A DNA stretch of 64,000 bases, from positions 186,001-250,000 of the forward strand of contig SEMN01000592.1 in the NCBI GenBank assembly GCA_005408345.1, read 5' to 3'. Shown in pieces: positions 36,260-49,200 of this stretch (its first letter is position 1; each line of letters starts with the position of its first letter). The notes beneath the pieces are model-generated. The model saw only the letters and a program-made list of their open reading frames with translations, had not been told where the DNA came from and ran no database searches. The stretch comes from Macquaria australasica (taxonomy: Eukaryota; Chordata; Actinopteri; Centrarchiformes; Percichthyidae). Both the position numbers and the translations under genes were made by a program.

Positions 36260-38217
36260 GCACGATGCTCCACATATTATAACACCTGTGTACAAACACG
36301 CACTGTACCCACCCAAATGCACACTATACATGGTGGATCATTTGACTTTCCTGAAAAGTCAAGTTGCTGTTCATACAAATACATGCACTGTGCTTTATTA
36401 CAAGATATATAAAACACGGCGCCTGAAAATTTAATACAAAAACCAATACCTCTGTCGTTAAACTCTCTGAGCTCTGATTTGGTGCTGGTCAGCTTCTCAA
36501 AAACTATTTTCAAGACTTATGAGAAGAATCTTCTGCTTATGGTCCAATCAGCCAATTAGCTGAGACGTCATATATTACAGAGGACATTCATCTGTTTTGG
36601 GCGAGACCATAAATGATCTAAATAATGCCAAACAACTGGCAGGAACATTTTTTTTGTCGACAGTATCATCATCTATAATTGAACTTGTGCTTATCTGATG
36701 ATTTTCTGCACACTCGGCCATCATCTAATAGTTTTTATTTTGCAGTCCTCCTGTCTTTCTCTGCTTAGTGTTCTTCCTTTCCATGTGGACACCCAATTGG
36801 TTGATGGAAGGAGATCAACTTTATTCCTTCTATTTGAACTCTTGTAGAAAGCAGTGTCTTTCCTTTTAATAGTTGAAATACAATTTTAAGCTGATTATAT
36901 TTTGTCAATGATAAAAAATGGAGATAATCATCTTTATAGTTTTTTTGCTTAGCACTAGTTTTGAGGTTTTTGCTGTTTTAATATTGGAGGCGTATATTCT
37001 GTAAGATAGTTTGTGTGGTGCATGAGAAGAAGGGTTATTTCAGAGGTTATCATTTCAATGTCCTGCATTTGGGAATGTAATTATTACCACTGTTATGCTC
37101 AGACAGTCCTGTGATTAGTTAAAAATGTGTTTCGCTCTCACAGTGGGGAACCTCTAACCCCTCGGAGAAGAAGAGAGGGGGGTGTTACAGAGGCAGGAAA
37201 GATGAGTGACAAGGAGGGAAATGAGAAAAGTATACACAATCAATTTTTAATTTTTTAAAGCAAGAGATAAAGTAAAATAGCATTTGTGTTAATCCTGAAC
37301 ATTGGGATTTTAAAATCAAAATGTTGTCCCCTGTTTAGTAGTCTGCACAAGTAAGTTTTTGTTCAAATCAGCTTCACGCTTAAAATTACAGGACGTGTTG
37401 AGAGCATATAATTCCCAAATTACCTGATAAGTATTTGTATTTATTGCTATTTAAAGCAAAATTTCTTCTTTTTTTCCACAATGGCGGCGAGGCGCTCCTT
37501 TTAATCAGTTTGGTGATTCTCATCATCTCCACCCACATATACACATACAGCTGCACACACATCTACACACAAAAACTGATTCCTTTTTTTAATCACTGTG
37601 ATCATCTTTATCAGGTGCATGAGCCACACACATGAACACTGAAATTGTTAAGGCTGTGATGTGCTTTTAAGACATATCATTCAAACTTTACCCTGCATTT
37701 AGATATGAATATTTTCCATTTAACATATTAGAAAAGCTACACATTCACGTCACAAAAATCTTTGGCTTACACTACAGAACACTGAGCCTTCGTTTTATGT
37801 GTGTAACGGTTTCTTCAGTGCGTGTTGAGTACGTGCTAGGTATAATTTAAATTTCATCCACATTGCACCTTGCGGAACTGTCCACTTTCCTTCCCTCTGT
37901 TTCGGCCCAAATATGGTCACTCAAAGCGAAAGCATTGACATTTTTCAACACAGTTGAAGCCTTATAAAGGGGCAGAAGTGTATATCTAAGAGCATGAGGT
38001 CTTGTGGGATGAGGCACATTCATGCCAAGGAGCAGAAATCTCTCAAAGGCACGGTTAATTCTACAGCTTGGATGCTAAAAGGGACAAAGGCCTTACTGTA
38101 CGTTTCCTGTGGTCATGTGTAGGATTGGATTTGCAATGGTGTTGACCCTCCACCCCAGTTTTCTGGAAGAGGGGGAGACAGTACTGTATCCCCATCTTCA
38201 ACCCCTCCACCTCCCTC

Positions 38218-38218
<1 letters not shown>
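36260..38218. other. Unassigned intronic sequence after exon 3
   Basis: AT-rich, with no gene, RNA or named repeat seen. Confidence 0.4.

Positions 38219-38270
<52 letters not shown>
38219..38270. repeat. (AC)26 microsatellite
   Basis: Twenty-six uninterrupted AC units, the longest pure CA/TG array in the window, directly after a C-rich stretch. Open frames across it encode only HTHT or CVCV repeats. Confidence 0.98.
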
Positions 38271-38271
<1 letters not shown>

Positions 38272-38480
38272 ACAACCTCCCCACCCTAACCTCCACAGGC
38301 CACACTGTCACCTCACATCCTGTCTGGGAGATTCACTCAGAAGGGAGGAAATGAGGTGAAAAAAGAGAAGGCATGGAATGAGAATGTCTCCCTGGGGCGT
38401 GGAAAAATCAAGAAAATGATGTTCAGAAATTCATAGATTTAAAAATGAGCAGCAAGTGGGAGGAAAGGAGAGAGGGAGCA

Positions 38481-38507
38481 GAAGGGGTGGTGGTGGTGGT
38501 GGGGGGG
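38481..38507. repeat. (GGT)n and G run
   Basis: About five GGT units running into seven G, within a purine-rich region (about 38455-38580). Confidence 0.9.
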
Positions 38508-38579
38508 CATGGATTGAGGGAGAGAAAGAGTTTGGGGGAAAAAATCAAAAGAAGAAAGCAGACAGGAGAGGAAAAGCGA

Positions 38580-40168
38580 GTCAGATGATAAAATTGCAAA
38601 AGGGAATGAGGAATACCAAAGAAATAGGGAGTCACTATGTCATTATAGAATACAAACCTTAACAAAAAGTATGCAACAAGTTAATATGTTTCATTTAAGC
38701 AGGTTATGATTTTTTTTTTCTCACTAAAACTAAAAATTCAAGACTGTAGGTGAAAAAATTCATGTGGACTTATTATTCATACAGGGAGAAAAGTGAAAGC
38801 CATGTCTTAATGCAGTCTGCAGATAAGAAGGTCTCAAACTCCGCTCAGCACAGTATTGACAGCGTTTTATATTCCAGCCTGTTTCCACCCCCCTGTAATG
38901 ATTATTTAGTCCCAAATATTCCCTGCCACACATTTAAAAAAAAGTGTGTGTGTGTGCTGTCACAGGCGTGTGTGTGTGTACGCATGCAAGAAGAAATTAT
39001 TCTTCTGCAACCTATTTAAATACTGCTTGGGGTGATTCGTTGTAATTCATGTTTATATTACTAATGAGAAAATACACATTGACTCTAAATACTCAGTTAC
39101 CGATATAAAGTGCGGAGGGAAGCATTTCTCAGTGCTCTGGATTTAGTTGCTTTAGACTTAATTCCTAAATTAGCAACACATTTGAATCATTTAAATACTG
39201 TGCTAGTTCGGAAAAGGGTGGGGGAAAAAAAGAAATCCTGTAGGTGAGCGTTTATTTGTTTACCTGCCTGGGCTCACACTAAAGCTGGCATTATTACTGC
39301 AATGAACAAAACACAGTTTGTGGCGTGCAAGCTTGATTAACACAGAGTCTTTTTGTATCCTGCATAATAATATCCACATTTGGCCTAACGAATACGCTAA
39401 TATGCTTGTTTTCACACAGCCACTATCGAAATAGGTATATAAATAACTATAAAATATCATTCAAAGTGCAATGAACTTAATGTTACCCTCACTGTAAAAA
39501 TGGAAGCAGCATAAACCTTTCTTACTTTTTGTCAAAAGCCTCCCCACTGTTTATTCTTTTCTTTACCTTGTCTTAATCTCGTCCACTCCATGTCCCTGTC
39601 TGCTCTGCTTTTCTTGCATCTGGCTTCAGCCGTCTTCTCAAACAATGATCTGATTCTCCGCTCGGTGCCAAAATTAAAATGTAACACAAACCCCGGTAGG
39701 CTGACAGGATTGCATGTTGCCTCTGGACACTTTGTATAAATCTCTTTGTTTTCTGAGACAGGTTAGAAAATGATTCAGGAAAGCTTCCTTTGATATTTAA
39801 AATTTTAGCTTACTTCAGTGGCCCTGTGAGTTGCAGCTGACACCTGGACTCATTTTTTTTTTTATTTGAGGGAAGATGAGTTGACTTTGCAGTCAGGTTT
39901 GAATTTAGTAAGGTCCCCCAATGTCCCCCAAGTTTTCTGTGTGTTGATGTTTGCTGTCAATGCAAGTTTCATATTTTGCTTAAGGCACATTTGAGAAGGA
40001 AATTAAAACTTATCTTCTTCAAGCTATGCCCTAGTGAAAGTCTTTTAGAGGACCCTTTGGTAACGGGTCCATCATTTTTGAATAATATCCTAATGATGAA
40101 AAAAAAAACGATGTCGTTTGGTGCTGATTACAGGGAAAATTGACACGCTCTAAAGAGTGTTCAAATGG
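38580..40168. other. Unassigned intronic sequence
   Basis: A stretch at 39978-40015 (AAGGCACATTTGAGAAGGAA then ATTAAAACTTATCTT) faintly resembles the C-terminal end of some LINE proteins (lkaHLrrKLK), but it is too short to call. Nothing else recognised. Confidence 0.35.
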
Positions 40169-40208
40169 TACATTTGCAATCAATTTATTCCAATTGATTG
40201 CAAATGTA
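40169..40208. repeat. Perfect inverted repeat (17-bp arms, 6-base loop)
   Basis: The left arm TACATTTGCAATCAATT (40169-40185) and right arm AATTGATTGCAAATGTA (40192-40208) are exact reverse complements around TATTCC. It could be a small MITE core, a palindrome formed by slippage, or an RNA hairpin. The stem is too short and AT-rich to call a microRNA precursor. Confidence 0.9.
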
Positions 40209-42059
40209 ATCTAGATAGTATTTTAGTCAGCCCGCAGCAGGTCAGCTGAACATGCAGAAAATGTGAAATGTGTCTATAGGCAAGGATACATTCAACATAA
40301 ATGAATAATAGATGAATATTTACTAATTACGTTTTTTTTTTTTCTAGGAAAACTATTTGGGAAATTGTTGGGAAAGTGACCCGTAAAACAAAGCATTCTC
40401 AACTTTTTTTCTCTATATCAAATTCAGAAAATATCTCTCACACTACCTCTCTTTCTACCTCTTTGTTCTATGATACCTGTGGAACATTTGCAAACTAGTA
40501 TTGTAATGAGTAATACTATCTATGAGACTGAATACTCCTTGTAAACATAAGTAGTTATCACTTCCCCTCTAGCCACTAGCCACAGTATAAAATAATGTTA
40601 TGATACACACTGGGATGTATACTAACCTATTCTGTTGCTTGATTATCTGAGATCATGTTAGCTGAGAGGTTACAATATATTGTGCTGGGAGCAGCAGTTC
40701 TCTGAGTGTTTGTGTACATGTGCACATCACATGCACTAGTCTGCATTTGCTTCTTTGTACTTTCATTGTGTCTTCCTATGCGTATGTGTTATCGGAGCAA
40801 CAGGCTCACACCTGAGCGATGCTGCAAGAGTGTCTGTCTGACAGGCCTTTTAACCCAGAGCAGCCAGAGAGAACACAGCCCTCCATGTAACCTGTCATGT
40901 GTATAAAGCCAAACAGGTGTGATAGACCTCCCAGACTGATCCGAGCCCTCATCCCTTCCTTTGCTCCTCTTTGTGATGCTCCATATGATCGCCACAGAGG
41001 CCTGAGATCAGTTGGGCCCCTCAGAACCATCTGAGACTGCACAACACCCTGTACGCTGTCAGTCAAAGCCAAGCATAGCCGAGCTGTCAGTCAGGTGGCT
41101 GCTGGGATTTTCCAGCCTCAGGGAAGGAAGGTGAGGCCACGAGCTACAGACAGAGATCATGTTACATTCCCATCAGCTGCTGCACAGCAAAACTACCATT
41201 GTCAAAGCTCTTAAGTTATGATTTCACAGAGGGGACTTGTGGAATAGAGAGGGGACTAAGGTTGGTCTAATCCAATTACACAGATCTCAATACTATCCCA
41301 ATACCACTTACAGGCTGAAGGATGGCGGCCTCTGGGCTGCTTGCCGCCTGATGGATACACACCCAGCACTCTACTGGGTTGGTTATTGAGATGATTGCAG
41401 GGTCAAACCATGAGGATTAGGCAGGAAGGTGAAGGGACGAGGCCTGGTTGAATATTCTTAGAAAATACAGCCAAGGACATGTACCGACAGGAAGCAAGTT
41501 AGTGAGGAAACCTTAGCAGCAGGCGTACAGATACAATAGAGTAAAACACTGTCACAGACCTTTTAGTTAAATAAGTGTGCATGCTGAGATCTGTGGTTCA
41601 CTCCACCGTTATGGGAAAAAACAATATGATTCACTCTGAGGTTTGTGTGCAACACAGCGACAGCAGATGTGCAGCAAATATCTTTAGACCAGAAGTGAAA
41701 CTGACGTGTAGTGTAGTCTCACCTGGGATGTTCACACCTGAGGTGTATTTGTGCCTGTCCCAGCAGCTTCTCTGATGTCTTGTTAAAATATCAGTCGCAG
41801 CATCCAAACATTTATATGGTTTAATATTCTCTCTCTTGAAACAATATCGATAATATAGATAAATAGTATGTTTTGCCACATAACTTAACATCACCCTCTT
41901 TTTCTCTGTCTCTCTCGTCTGTTGGTCCATTGCTTTAACTGCAGCAGTTAAGACATACTGTAAGCAGTTTGATCCTTTACCTTTATGTACCACCATTTAG
42001 ACCATTCATTGCATAGTATAAGTATATGTGACATCACAATAAAAAATACAATTTTATTC
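40209..42059. other. Unassigned intronic sequence
   Basis: A run of about 13 T followed by CTAG at about 40331-40347 looks like an acceptor site but leads into non-coding sequence. No gene or named repeat recognised. Confidence 0.4.
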
Positions 42060-42322
42060 TCTATTCAAATTCATTCTTGACCTTGGAAATGTTTTTAAAC
42101 GCCTATAAATCAGTAAAATCAAAAGGTGCTGGTAGACAGATTTTTCTTTAACTTTAGACAGTGCCAGGCTAGCTGTTTCACCCTGTTTCCAGTCTTTATG
42201 CTAAATGAAGCGGCTGCTGGCTGGCTCTATATTGAACGTACAGATATCAGAGTGGTATCAATCTAACTCTTGGTGAGAAAGTGAATAAACGTATGTCCCA
42301 AGATGTAGATCTATTTCTTTAA
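42060..42322 (-). mobile_element. Common teleost interspersed repeat (reverse orientation)
   Basis: The words CAGGCTAGCTGTTTCACCC, TGTTTCCAGTCTTTATGCTA, GCTGCTGGCTGGCTC, GAGTGGTATCAATCTAACTC and GAGAAAGTGAATAAACGTAT occur in the order of a highly repeated fish element, often met reversed as 'gcataaagactggaaacaggg'. It ends CTATTTCTTTAA, whose TTAA is also the left target site of the MITE that follows. The left boundary is approximate. Confidence 0.7.
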
Positions 42323-42458
42323 CTCAAGGTCCCCTTTTCTGCTTTTTTGGGAGCTTTCAACCACATCTCAAATTCTTCATTAGCAGATGACGTTTGCTTA
42401 GTTATCATGGAGAAACTTAACTGAGCTATCTAACACTAGTAAGTGGACCTTGAGTTAA
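42319..42458. mobile_element. Short TTAA-flanked MITE (piggyBac-like target)
   Basis: 140 bases beginning TTAACTCAAGGTCC (42319-42332) and ending GGACCTTGAGTTAA (42445-42458), exact reverse complements of 14 bases. Reading the outer TTAA as the target duplication leaves 10-bp inverted ends CTCAAGGTCC. TTAA duplication is typical of piggyBac-type elements (family knowledge), but the ends do not by themselves prove that class. No coding frame. A relative lies near 15919-16131. Confidence 0.75.
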
Positions 42459-45056
42459 GATTGGTCAGATTTGTCAAATTAAAAACTAAATGTGGGAAAT
42501 GTTTTCTGGTTCAGAACTTCAGAACAATATAAGTATTATGTTAAATCATATGTGTCAAAAATTAGTTTGAGTCAAAAGGTTCATTTTTCCAAAGTAAACT
42601 GAGCTTCCTCTGTAGTTACAGTAAACAAACCTGGGTTGATGAAATGGCGTTTTGAAGTAAGAGAGTTTTAAAACTACAAATGGGACATGACAAGTAGGCC
42701 TGTTTGATTAGAGAAGAATATAAAGTGAATTGAAGAAAATGGTGGACGGTGGGCGGGGTTCTCTCTCGGGAATGACGAAGATGTTCTGTGACTTTGCAGT
42801 CATGCTGATAGTGATTGTGAGAGATTGCAGAAGAGCTCGGACCGGACACTGTGCAGGGACAGCAAAAGTGTGCTTGACAGAATTAATCAATCAGACTGCA
42901 TGGGCCTCCGTCTCCTCCTGACCGTGGAAACCAAGACGACACAGCCGGGTCAGGGATGGGGAGGGACGGACCGCTCCGAGTCATCTGTCATCACATTACA
43001 TCCATTAATAATTCACTGAGACACAGACTCTCGCGCGTGGCACGCACAGCCAACATGAATGCTGAAAGGAGTGTGAGCACGCACATGTTGGCACAGGTGT
43101 GAACATTTGGATCTACTCACCTGTGAACTTTGCGACCTGATCACACTGAGCTCACCTGCAGTGTACTGACATTTCTACATTGCTTAGAAATGACATCTGA
43201 AATACCCACTAGTATTTCCACTAAAGAAGCAGGCTGTCGATCATACGCGTACTTTGCTTGCTTGTGGCCTCGTTTTCAAGTCAGTCATTCTGACAGCTTT
43301 GTATACTTCTCTATGACAGAGAACACATCAAAATAATAATTTTTTAGAAAAAAAAACTCATCAATGCTATTATGTGTTTTTGTAACTCAACATCCATCAG
43401 TTTACGCTGAATGACCACCGCAGAGCTGTACCAGCTTTGAGTGATCTCACAGAATATCCAACCCTCATGAAGTAACTTCTTTTTGAGTTCACTCATTGCT
43501 TCCACTCGGGAAATGTAGCTTTGAAGAAGTGGGGTGAAAACGCACACTCGGAGGTGAAGCTGCTCACGCTCTTTTTGCTCTGGTGCATATTTATTAGGAT
43601 AGAGACCCATGTTTCCACAAAACTATGAAATGCAGCTTTGATCATTTAGTAGTTTGAAAATTAATGAAAAGGCAGTACCTGTGTACTTTTACATTTTAAT
43701 GATACGTCATACTTCATGCACTTATTTGTTAATCGTGAGCCAAAAAACAACAAGAAATCAACAGTTTAATTATTGTTACTGCAGCAACACTGGGAGTATA
43801 ACCACCTCCTTGGAGAGTGTGGTTGATGACGTGAGTCATCATCCCAGCAAGATCTCAGACGCCTCAGTGACTGGCTTTAATTGAACAGGCATCCGACACA
43901 AATAACCAATTTATAACAGCTAAATTTAGCCCTCAGTCTTTTAAAGGGCCACCAGCCCTAAAAATGAGGCTCCCACTATCACACCACTGAGTAGTGAGGG
44001 CTGTCACTCGGATCTGGATTGGCCCTCAGTGGTAGAGTGTACTAGAGCTGGAGGATTAGTAAAGTGAAGCTCTGTCTTTGTCTAATGCGGGCCTGGTAAC
44101 TGATTTTAACACGGCCCCTGGCAATTCTTTTCAATCAGCCAGCCAGTGTTGTGCTGTGTTGTATGTTGCCTGCTGTGCCAGTAAATTGACAAGACTGTAT
44201 ACATCCTTTTAAAAGAGATCTTTAAAAATATTGCCAAGCTTTCTAAATCACTTGAAACACTTGAATTCTAAGTTTCTGTCGTTCCCAACAGCAGCAGCAC
44301 GACAGCAGCTGGTGTGCCCACAATGAATTACACCACTGGCAGCAAGCGATTATGTCCCTCCTGTTGGCGTGAAGAGATGACAAATGAAGGAGTTGTCTCT
44401 CACTTTCAGAGGGAGCGAGATTTCCCTGCAGCCTCGCTCCCCTCACATCTCATTCTGTGGTGACATTCAAGTGAATTATTGCGAGAATATATGGGAGTGT
44501 GTATGCCATGCTTATTACCACCAGTATTAAAGTAGTCTTCTCTCATAGAAATTTACTTTATCCCAGGTATGTGTGTATTATTCATCTCTGTATCATTTAC
44601 TATTGTGATTTGGTTATTTTACTTCACAATAAGCACTTAATGTTCAATGAAGTCTGCATGGACACAAACTATATCTTAATAGCTTATATCTTTACGCCTT
44701 TGCAATTTATTTTTTCTCCTCTAACCTCTAATCATTTTTCTGATGTCAGTGGTTAACGTCCAACCCTGCCCTCATCATTATAGTATTAAAAAGTGATCCA
44801 CACACTTACTATTAACCTCCCTGAGGCACAGCATGCCTCTCAGTAACAGCGAGCACCCCTCGGTATGGCTTGTGTTCATTTAGGGAGCTTAATGAATTAC
44901 AAGGGCTTCATAATGAGTGTGTCTGAGCAGTGCTGTGGGGAGGTCAAATGGTTTGAATAACTAATGAACCCAATCACCAGTCAGAACTTTAACATGCGTG
45001 GAACATTTTGTATATGCTGTTGTAGAAGACATATCTACATATTACAACCCCAGCCC
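42459..45056. other. Unassigned intronic sequence
   Basis: No gene or named repeat recognised. A stretch around 44870-44970 of balanced composition, with homeodomain-like TAAT words, is a candidate conserved non-coding element. Confidence 0.4.
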
Positions 45057-45058
45057 TC

Positions 45059-45084
45059 CCACCACCACCATCACCACCACCACC
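45059..45084. repeat. (CCA)n microsatellite
   Basis: Nine triplets of CCA/CAC type with one T interruption. Confidence 0.9.
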
Positions 45085-45764
45085 GTAAGACTCCAACAAA
45101 GTAATTTGATTTTCCATTTCCTGTAGGCCTTTGGAGAGGCAGTTATAACTCTCAGGTCCCATCAGGGGAGAACAGGGGAAGTAGGCCGAGTTCTACTTGG
45201 GTAAAAATAGAAGAGAAAACTTTATAACTCGCAGTGTGCACTGATTGGCAAAAGCATATCTAATTTCTGTCCGTGTAGTTCAGAGAGATTCCATCAGGTT
45301 CCTGAGGACATACACCATTTATGGTATCTTTTATGTGTGCCTTTAGGGTCCTGTTCCTTCAAACTGATGGTTTGAATAATGTTTTGGCGTTTCTTGGCAC
45401 AACTTCAAAATGTTTGAAAACCATTAAAAAGTTCATTCAGGTGCAATATTGGAACAGAGGAAAATGTTTGATGTATGAAATGTCTCTGCAGGGTTTTCAG
45501 TGCACCTGATGATTAATGAAATGTAATAAACATAGCATGAGGACTGTCTTTACTATCTGATTTTTATATCGTCAGACATAATCTGCTGTTTTATTTTCTC
45601 CGAAAACAATACAAAGCAATTACTAATTCAGATTTCTCCCAGAATGAGTTGAGATACAGCAGAAATGACTGATCCAGTTTGACTTCCCATTACCATCCAG
45701 TTCAATGAGATATCAACAATCAAACTAAGAATGAACTCTTTTATATTCAACAAGAATCTACAAC
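45085..45764. other. Unassigned intronic sequence
   Basis: Nothing recognised. Confidence 0.35.
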
Positions 45765-46278
45765 CACACTAGTGGTTCTGTTTGCATGCTCACAGTGACA
45801 AGGCTGATGTTTTAGCAGGTATAATGTTTACTATGTTCACTACCTTAGTTTAGCGTGTTTGCATGCTAACATTTACTAATTAGCATTAAACACAAAGTAC
45901 AGCTAAGGCAGTATTTGGTCATGAAACAATGTAAAATATGTATTGGACAAATCAAGGTTTTGACCTGATCATGGGGTAAATTAAACTTTAAGAGATCACC
46001 AAAGTGATCACAGATTGTCCTGAGGGGAACGTCAATGTCTGTCCCACATTTCATGGCAATCCATCCAATAGTTGTCGCAACACGTCACTCAGAACCACAA
46101 ATGTCCTCATGGTGGCGCTAGAGGAAAAAGTCAGGGATCGCTGAAGTCATTAAGTTATCTGGGAACACTGAATAATTGTACAAAATGTCATGAAAATCCA
46201 TTCAATAGTCAGTCTAGACAAAAGTGGTGGACTGACTGACGACCGGATATTGTTACCCCTAAAGCTACACCTAGTGTG
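45765..46278. mobile_element. Fish interspersed repeat with internal duplication
   Basis: It starts CACACTAGTGGTTCTG and ends GCTACACCTAGTGTG, with CACACTAG/CTAGTGTG inverted termini. Interior words GCTAACATTTACTAATTAGC, AAACACAAAGTACAGCTAAG, TTTCATGGCAATCCATCCAA and CTCATGGTGGCGCTAGAGG identify a very common teleost repeat. Two related subunits follow each other: GATCACCAAAGTGATCAC...CATGGCAATCCATCCAATAG (45994-46074) and GATCGCTGAAGTCATTAAG...CATGAAAATCCATTCAATAG (46136-46209). No coding frame. Confidence 0.7.
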
Positions 46279-49200
46279 ATTAAAACTTTCTGTTTAACAT
46301 TTATCTTCCTTTACCAAAGGACTAGAAGCATTAGTTGGTCTACTTTCTTAGTGATATGCACACTAATGCATATGTACACAGAGGTAGACACACTCCAACG
46401 CACGAATGCACTCGCGCGCACACACACACACACACATGCACACATGCACACACACGCACTGAATCACACATCCCCTCTCATAATCTCCTCCCCAATCCCC
46501 TGGCCCCTGTCATTCAGATCTATGAACTTCCATTAGCAACCATCTGTTACAACCTGCAGCAAAGCTATTACACTTCACACACACACTCACACTCACACAC
46601 ACATACTGTATGAATGGACACGCTTACCTCACTCAACGTATGGCCGACTAACTTCCTCCAAGTCTTGAGAGAATTTGCTGAAGCATCGCCTGTTTAACCT
46701 TCAAAGGAGAAGTCGCCTGTACACTCACAAACACCTGCGATAGCGTCACTATGCTGCTGCCCACTACAGATGCTTCAGAAGGTCAGCAACCCTCATGCTC
46801 ACACACACACACACTGACACTCACACACTGACACACACACAAACAGAGTGGGAGGTCATTACAAATACAAACGGTCGCAGCATCGTGTTGTAAAAACAGA
46901 TTATTCTCTCTATAGTATTGGGTCATTCTATCACTCCCACTGATAAAGGTCACAACATCCCACCCACTGTTTCTTGGCAAAATTTCACAATGACAAAATG
47001 TCAGAACCTGATCTGCTTCATGGCAGCACGCTGCCTCCAGCACTTTTCTTCACATCTTCAATGCACACATTTATTGTAGCTCTGAATGTACCATCTTCAG
47101 CCCCATTTGATTGCTCTGCTTTCACTTTTTTTTTCTCCCCCTCCTAAAACAAATGCCAGTGTACAGAAGAAGATTTATATTTTTTTGCCGTGTTCCTGCC
47201 TCACACAAAATCATTCATTTGAGTGACAATATGGGTTCCAGGCAGGAAGTAGGGGGGTTTGATTCAGCATCTAATTATCCAACTTCTTTTTGAGAGGAAA
47301 AAATGCTTTCTGTGTTTAAGCAACTTGTTCACGTAGCAATAGCATCTGCTTCACTCCTTCATTTCCCCGTCAGCGAGAGACAAATGAATAGAAATGACTG
47401 CTTTGTGCTTTTATGCAGCCGTCTCTCCAAGCTGCATAAAACATATATTTCTAGTCTCCCATGTGTGATTTGGTATCTGCAGAGAGGGAAGAAAAAAGGA
47501 GGGATAGAGACACTTGAATCAGGAATCGCTGTGCTAAAACGCAGACTTTTCTTTTCTTTTTTTTCCAGTACTCTTGTCTGTTCGTTGTTTTCTTTCCTAG
47601 AGGGCACAATTGAAAAAGATCATTTTTATGAAAGGGGCTTTTGAAAATGCCTCAGCAATCAAATAGAAAATATATGTTATACCGCTGTGTGTTGAAAAAA
47701 ATTAAATAAGCACTGCACAAAAATAGTGCCTTAGAAAATTGTATTTTCAATGACAAAATGGCTCGGTGTGGTCCTCTGCTTTTCCTAGTGAGACCCTTTT
47801 GTAGAGAGGCAAAATTATTTTTTAAAATAAAATATGTCATTATGGTCCGCTGTTCTAAGCAAGTCAAAATCCACCCAACCTCCAATCCCCAAGCCCTCCA
47901 CCCTATCAGATCCCCCCACCACCGCTACCTCCTCTTCATCCTGACGATTATCCGCCAGCTCCCTCTTATCAACATCATCAGCTGAGAGGCCATATAGCAA
48001 AATGGTTCCCATGGGAGGAAGTAGATGTGCAAAGTTTTGTGGATACACACCAAAGAGATGGAGAAATAAGGCTCTTTTACCTCCCATTTTCAATTCATCC
48101 TGTATTAAACACTGCTTAATTGTCTGAGTGGTTCTTTGCATAAAAATCTATGTTACAGTGAAATTGCACTTTACCCGTGTACATTTAGGATTTTTAAAGT
48201 TTGTTTAGATTCAATAATAGGAGTCTTTATGCTGTTTGTCGATGAGAAGGTATTTCTTTTTAACCCGATCGCGAGTGGGAGGCTGGATGTTGCTTGTGGG
48301 CGTTGTAGCTGTTGGTGGTGGGGTAAATAATCCTTATCTGAATGCTGGCCTGATATCCATAGCCTGCCTCTGACCCTGGGACGCTTTAATTCCAGTGTGA
48401 TGGAGAGTCGGGTTCTGCTTGAGCGAGTCCCTTCTTTTCTTTCTTGTTGAATGGACAAGGCAAATAAGGGGCTTGTGTCCTGAAAAGGAGCTGTTAGTTC
48501 CTGACAGAACATTGATCGGAAGGACCGGGCTGTTTTCACAGTATGGCGCTCTTACATAACCAGATACACACATGCGCACACACATGAAGTAACACCGCAT
48601 GTATGTAAATCTATCAACAAATGTCTCCTAAACAGTCTTTTATGTATGTGGCAAAGACATTGCGTTTGTTAAGCTCACAGAGAGATAGACAGGCAAATCA
48701 ATTTTATTTAATTGAGGTTTGAGGCTTTTGAGAGTATCACCCCCACAAGAGAGTAGCACACATCCTGAATTAAGTAACTAAATGTATTACATTAACATGC
48801 ATTCAACAAAGCAGGTTAGTGGGAGAAATCAGTGAAGAGAAAGAAATTAGAGAATGCGTTAACATACACTACAGCAACCTGGTTACTATAAAATCACCAT
48901 TTACATGCTGGTAAGTCAGTCAGTCAGAATTCTTCTACCATATTTTTAAGCATTTAGATCAGCGACACAGTGAGACACAGGTTTTTATTGTTTAGTACGT
49001 CTTTGGATATAATTATTTTGCATATGAAGATGCACCGCCACACGTAATGATTTTTTCTTTCATCTGGCGGCACTGCTCTCTAAGTGATACGTTCCCTGTC
49101 TGAGGTCTCTGTCATCGACATACACTCACCTCAGCCCTGTAGAAACCCAGTCCATGTCCAAAATAATGAGGTTTCAGGTTAGATTCTCTGATCCCATAAC

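Noticed and set aside
38061..38354. Open frames on both strands with Cys-Val or His-Thr runs
   Set aside because: Artefacts of the (AC)26 microsatellite. The same applies to frames over 27891-27926, 50452-50499 and 60098-60132.
39978..40015. Possible LINE C-terminal relic
   Set aside because: Only about a dozen codons of loose similarity, without supporting motifs around it.
40331..40360. Poly-T followed by CTAG, resembling an acceptor site
   Set aside because: Downstream codons show no similarity to the expected exon 4 sequence and no donor is evident.
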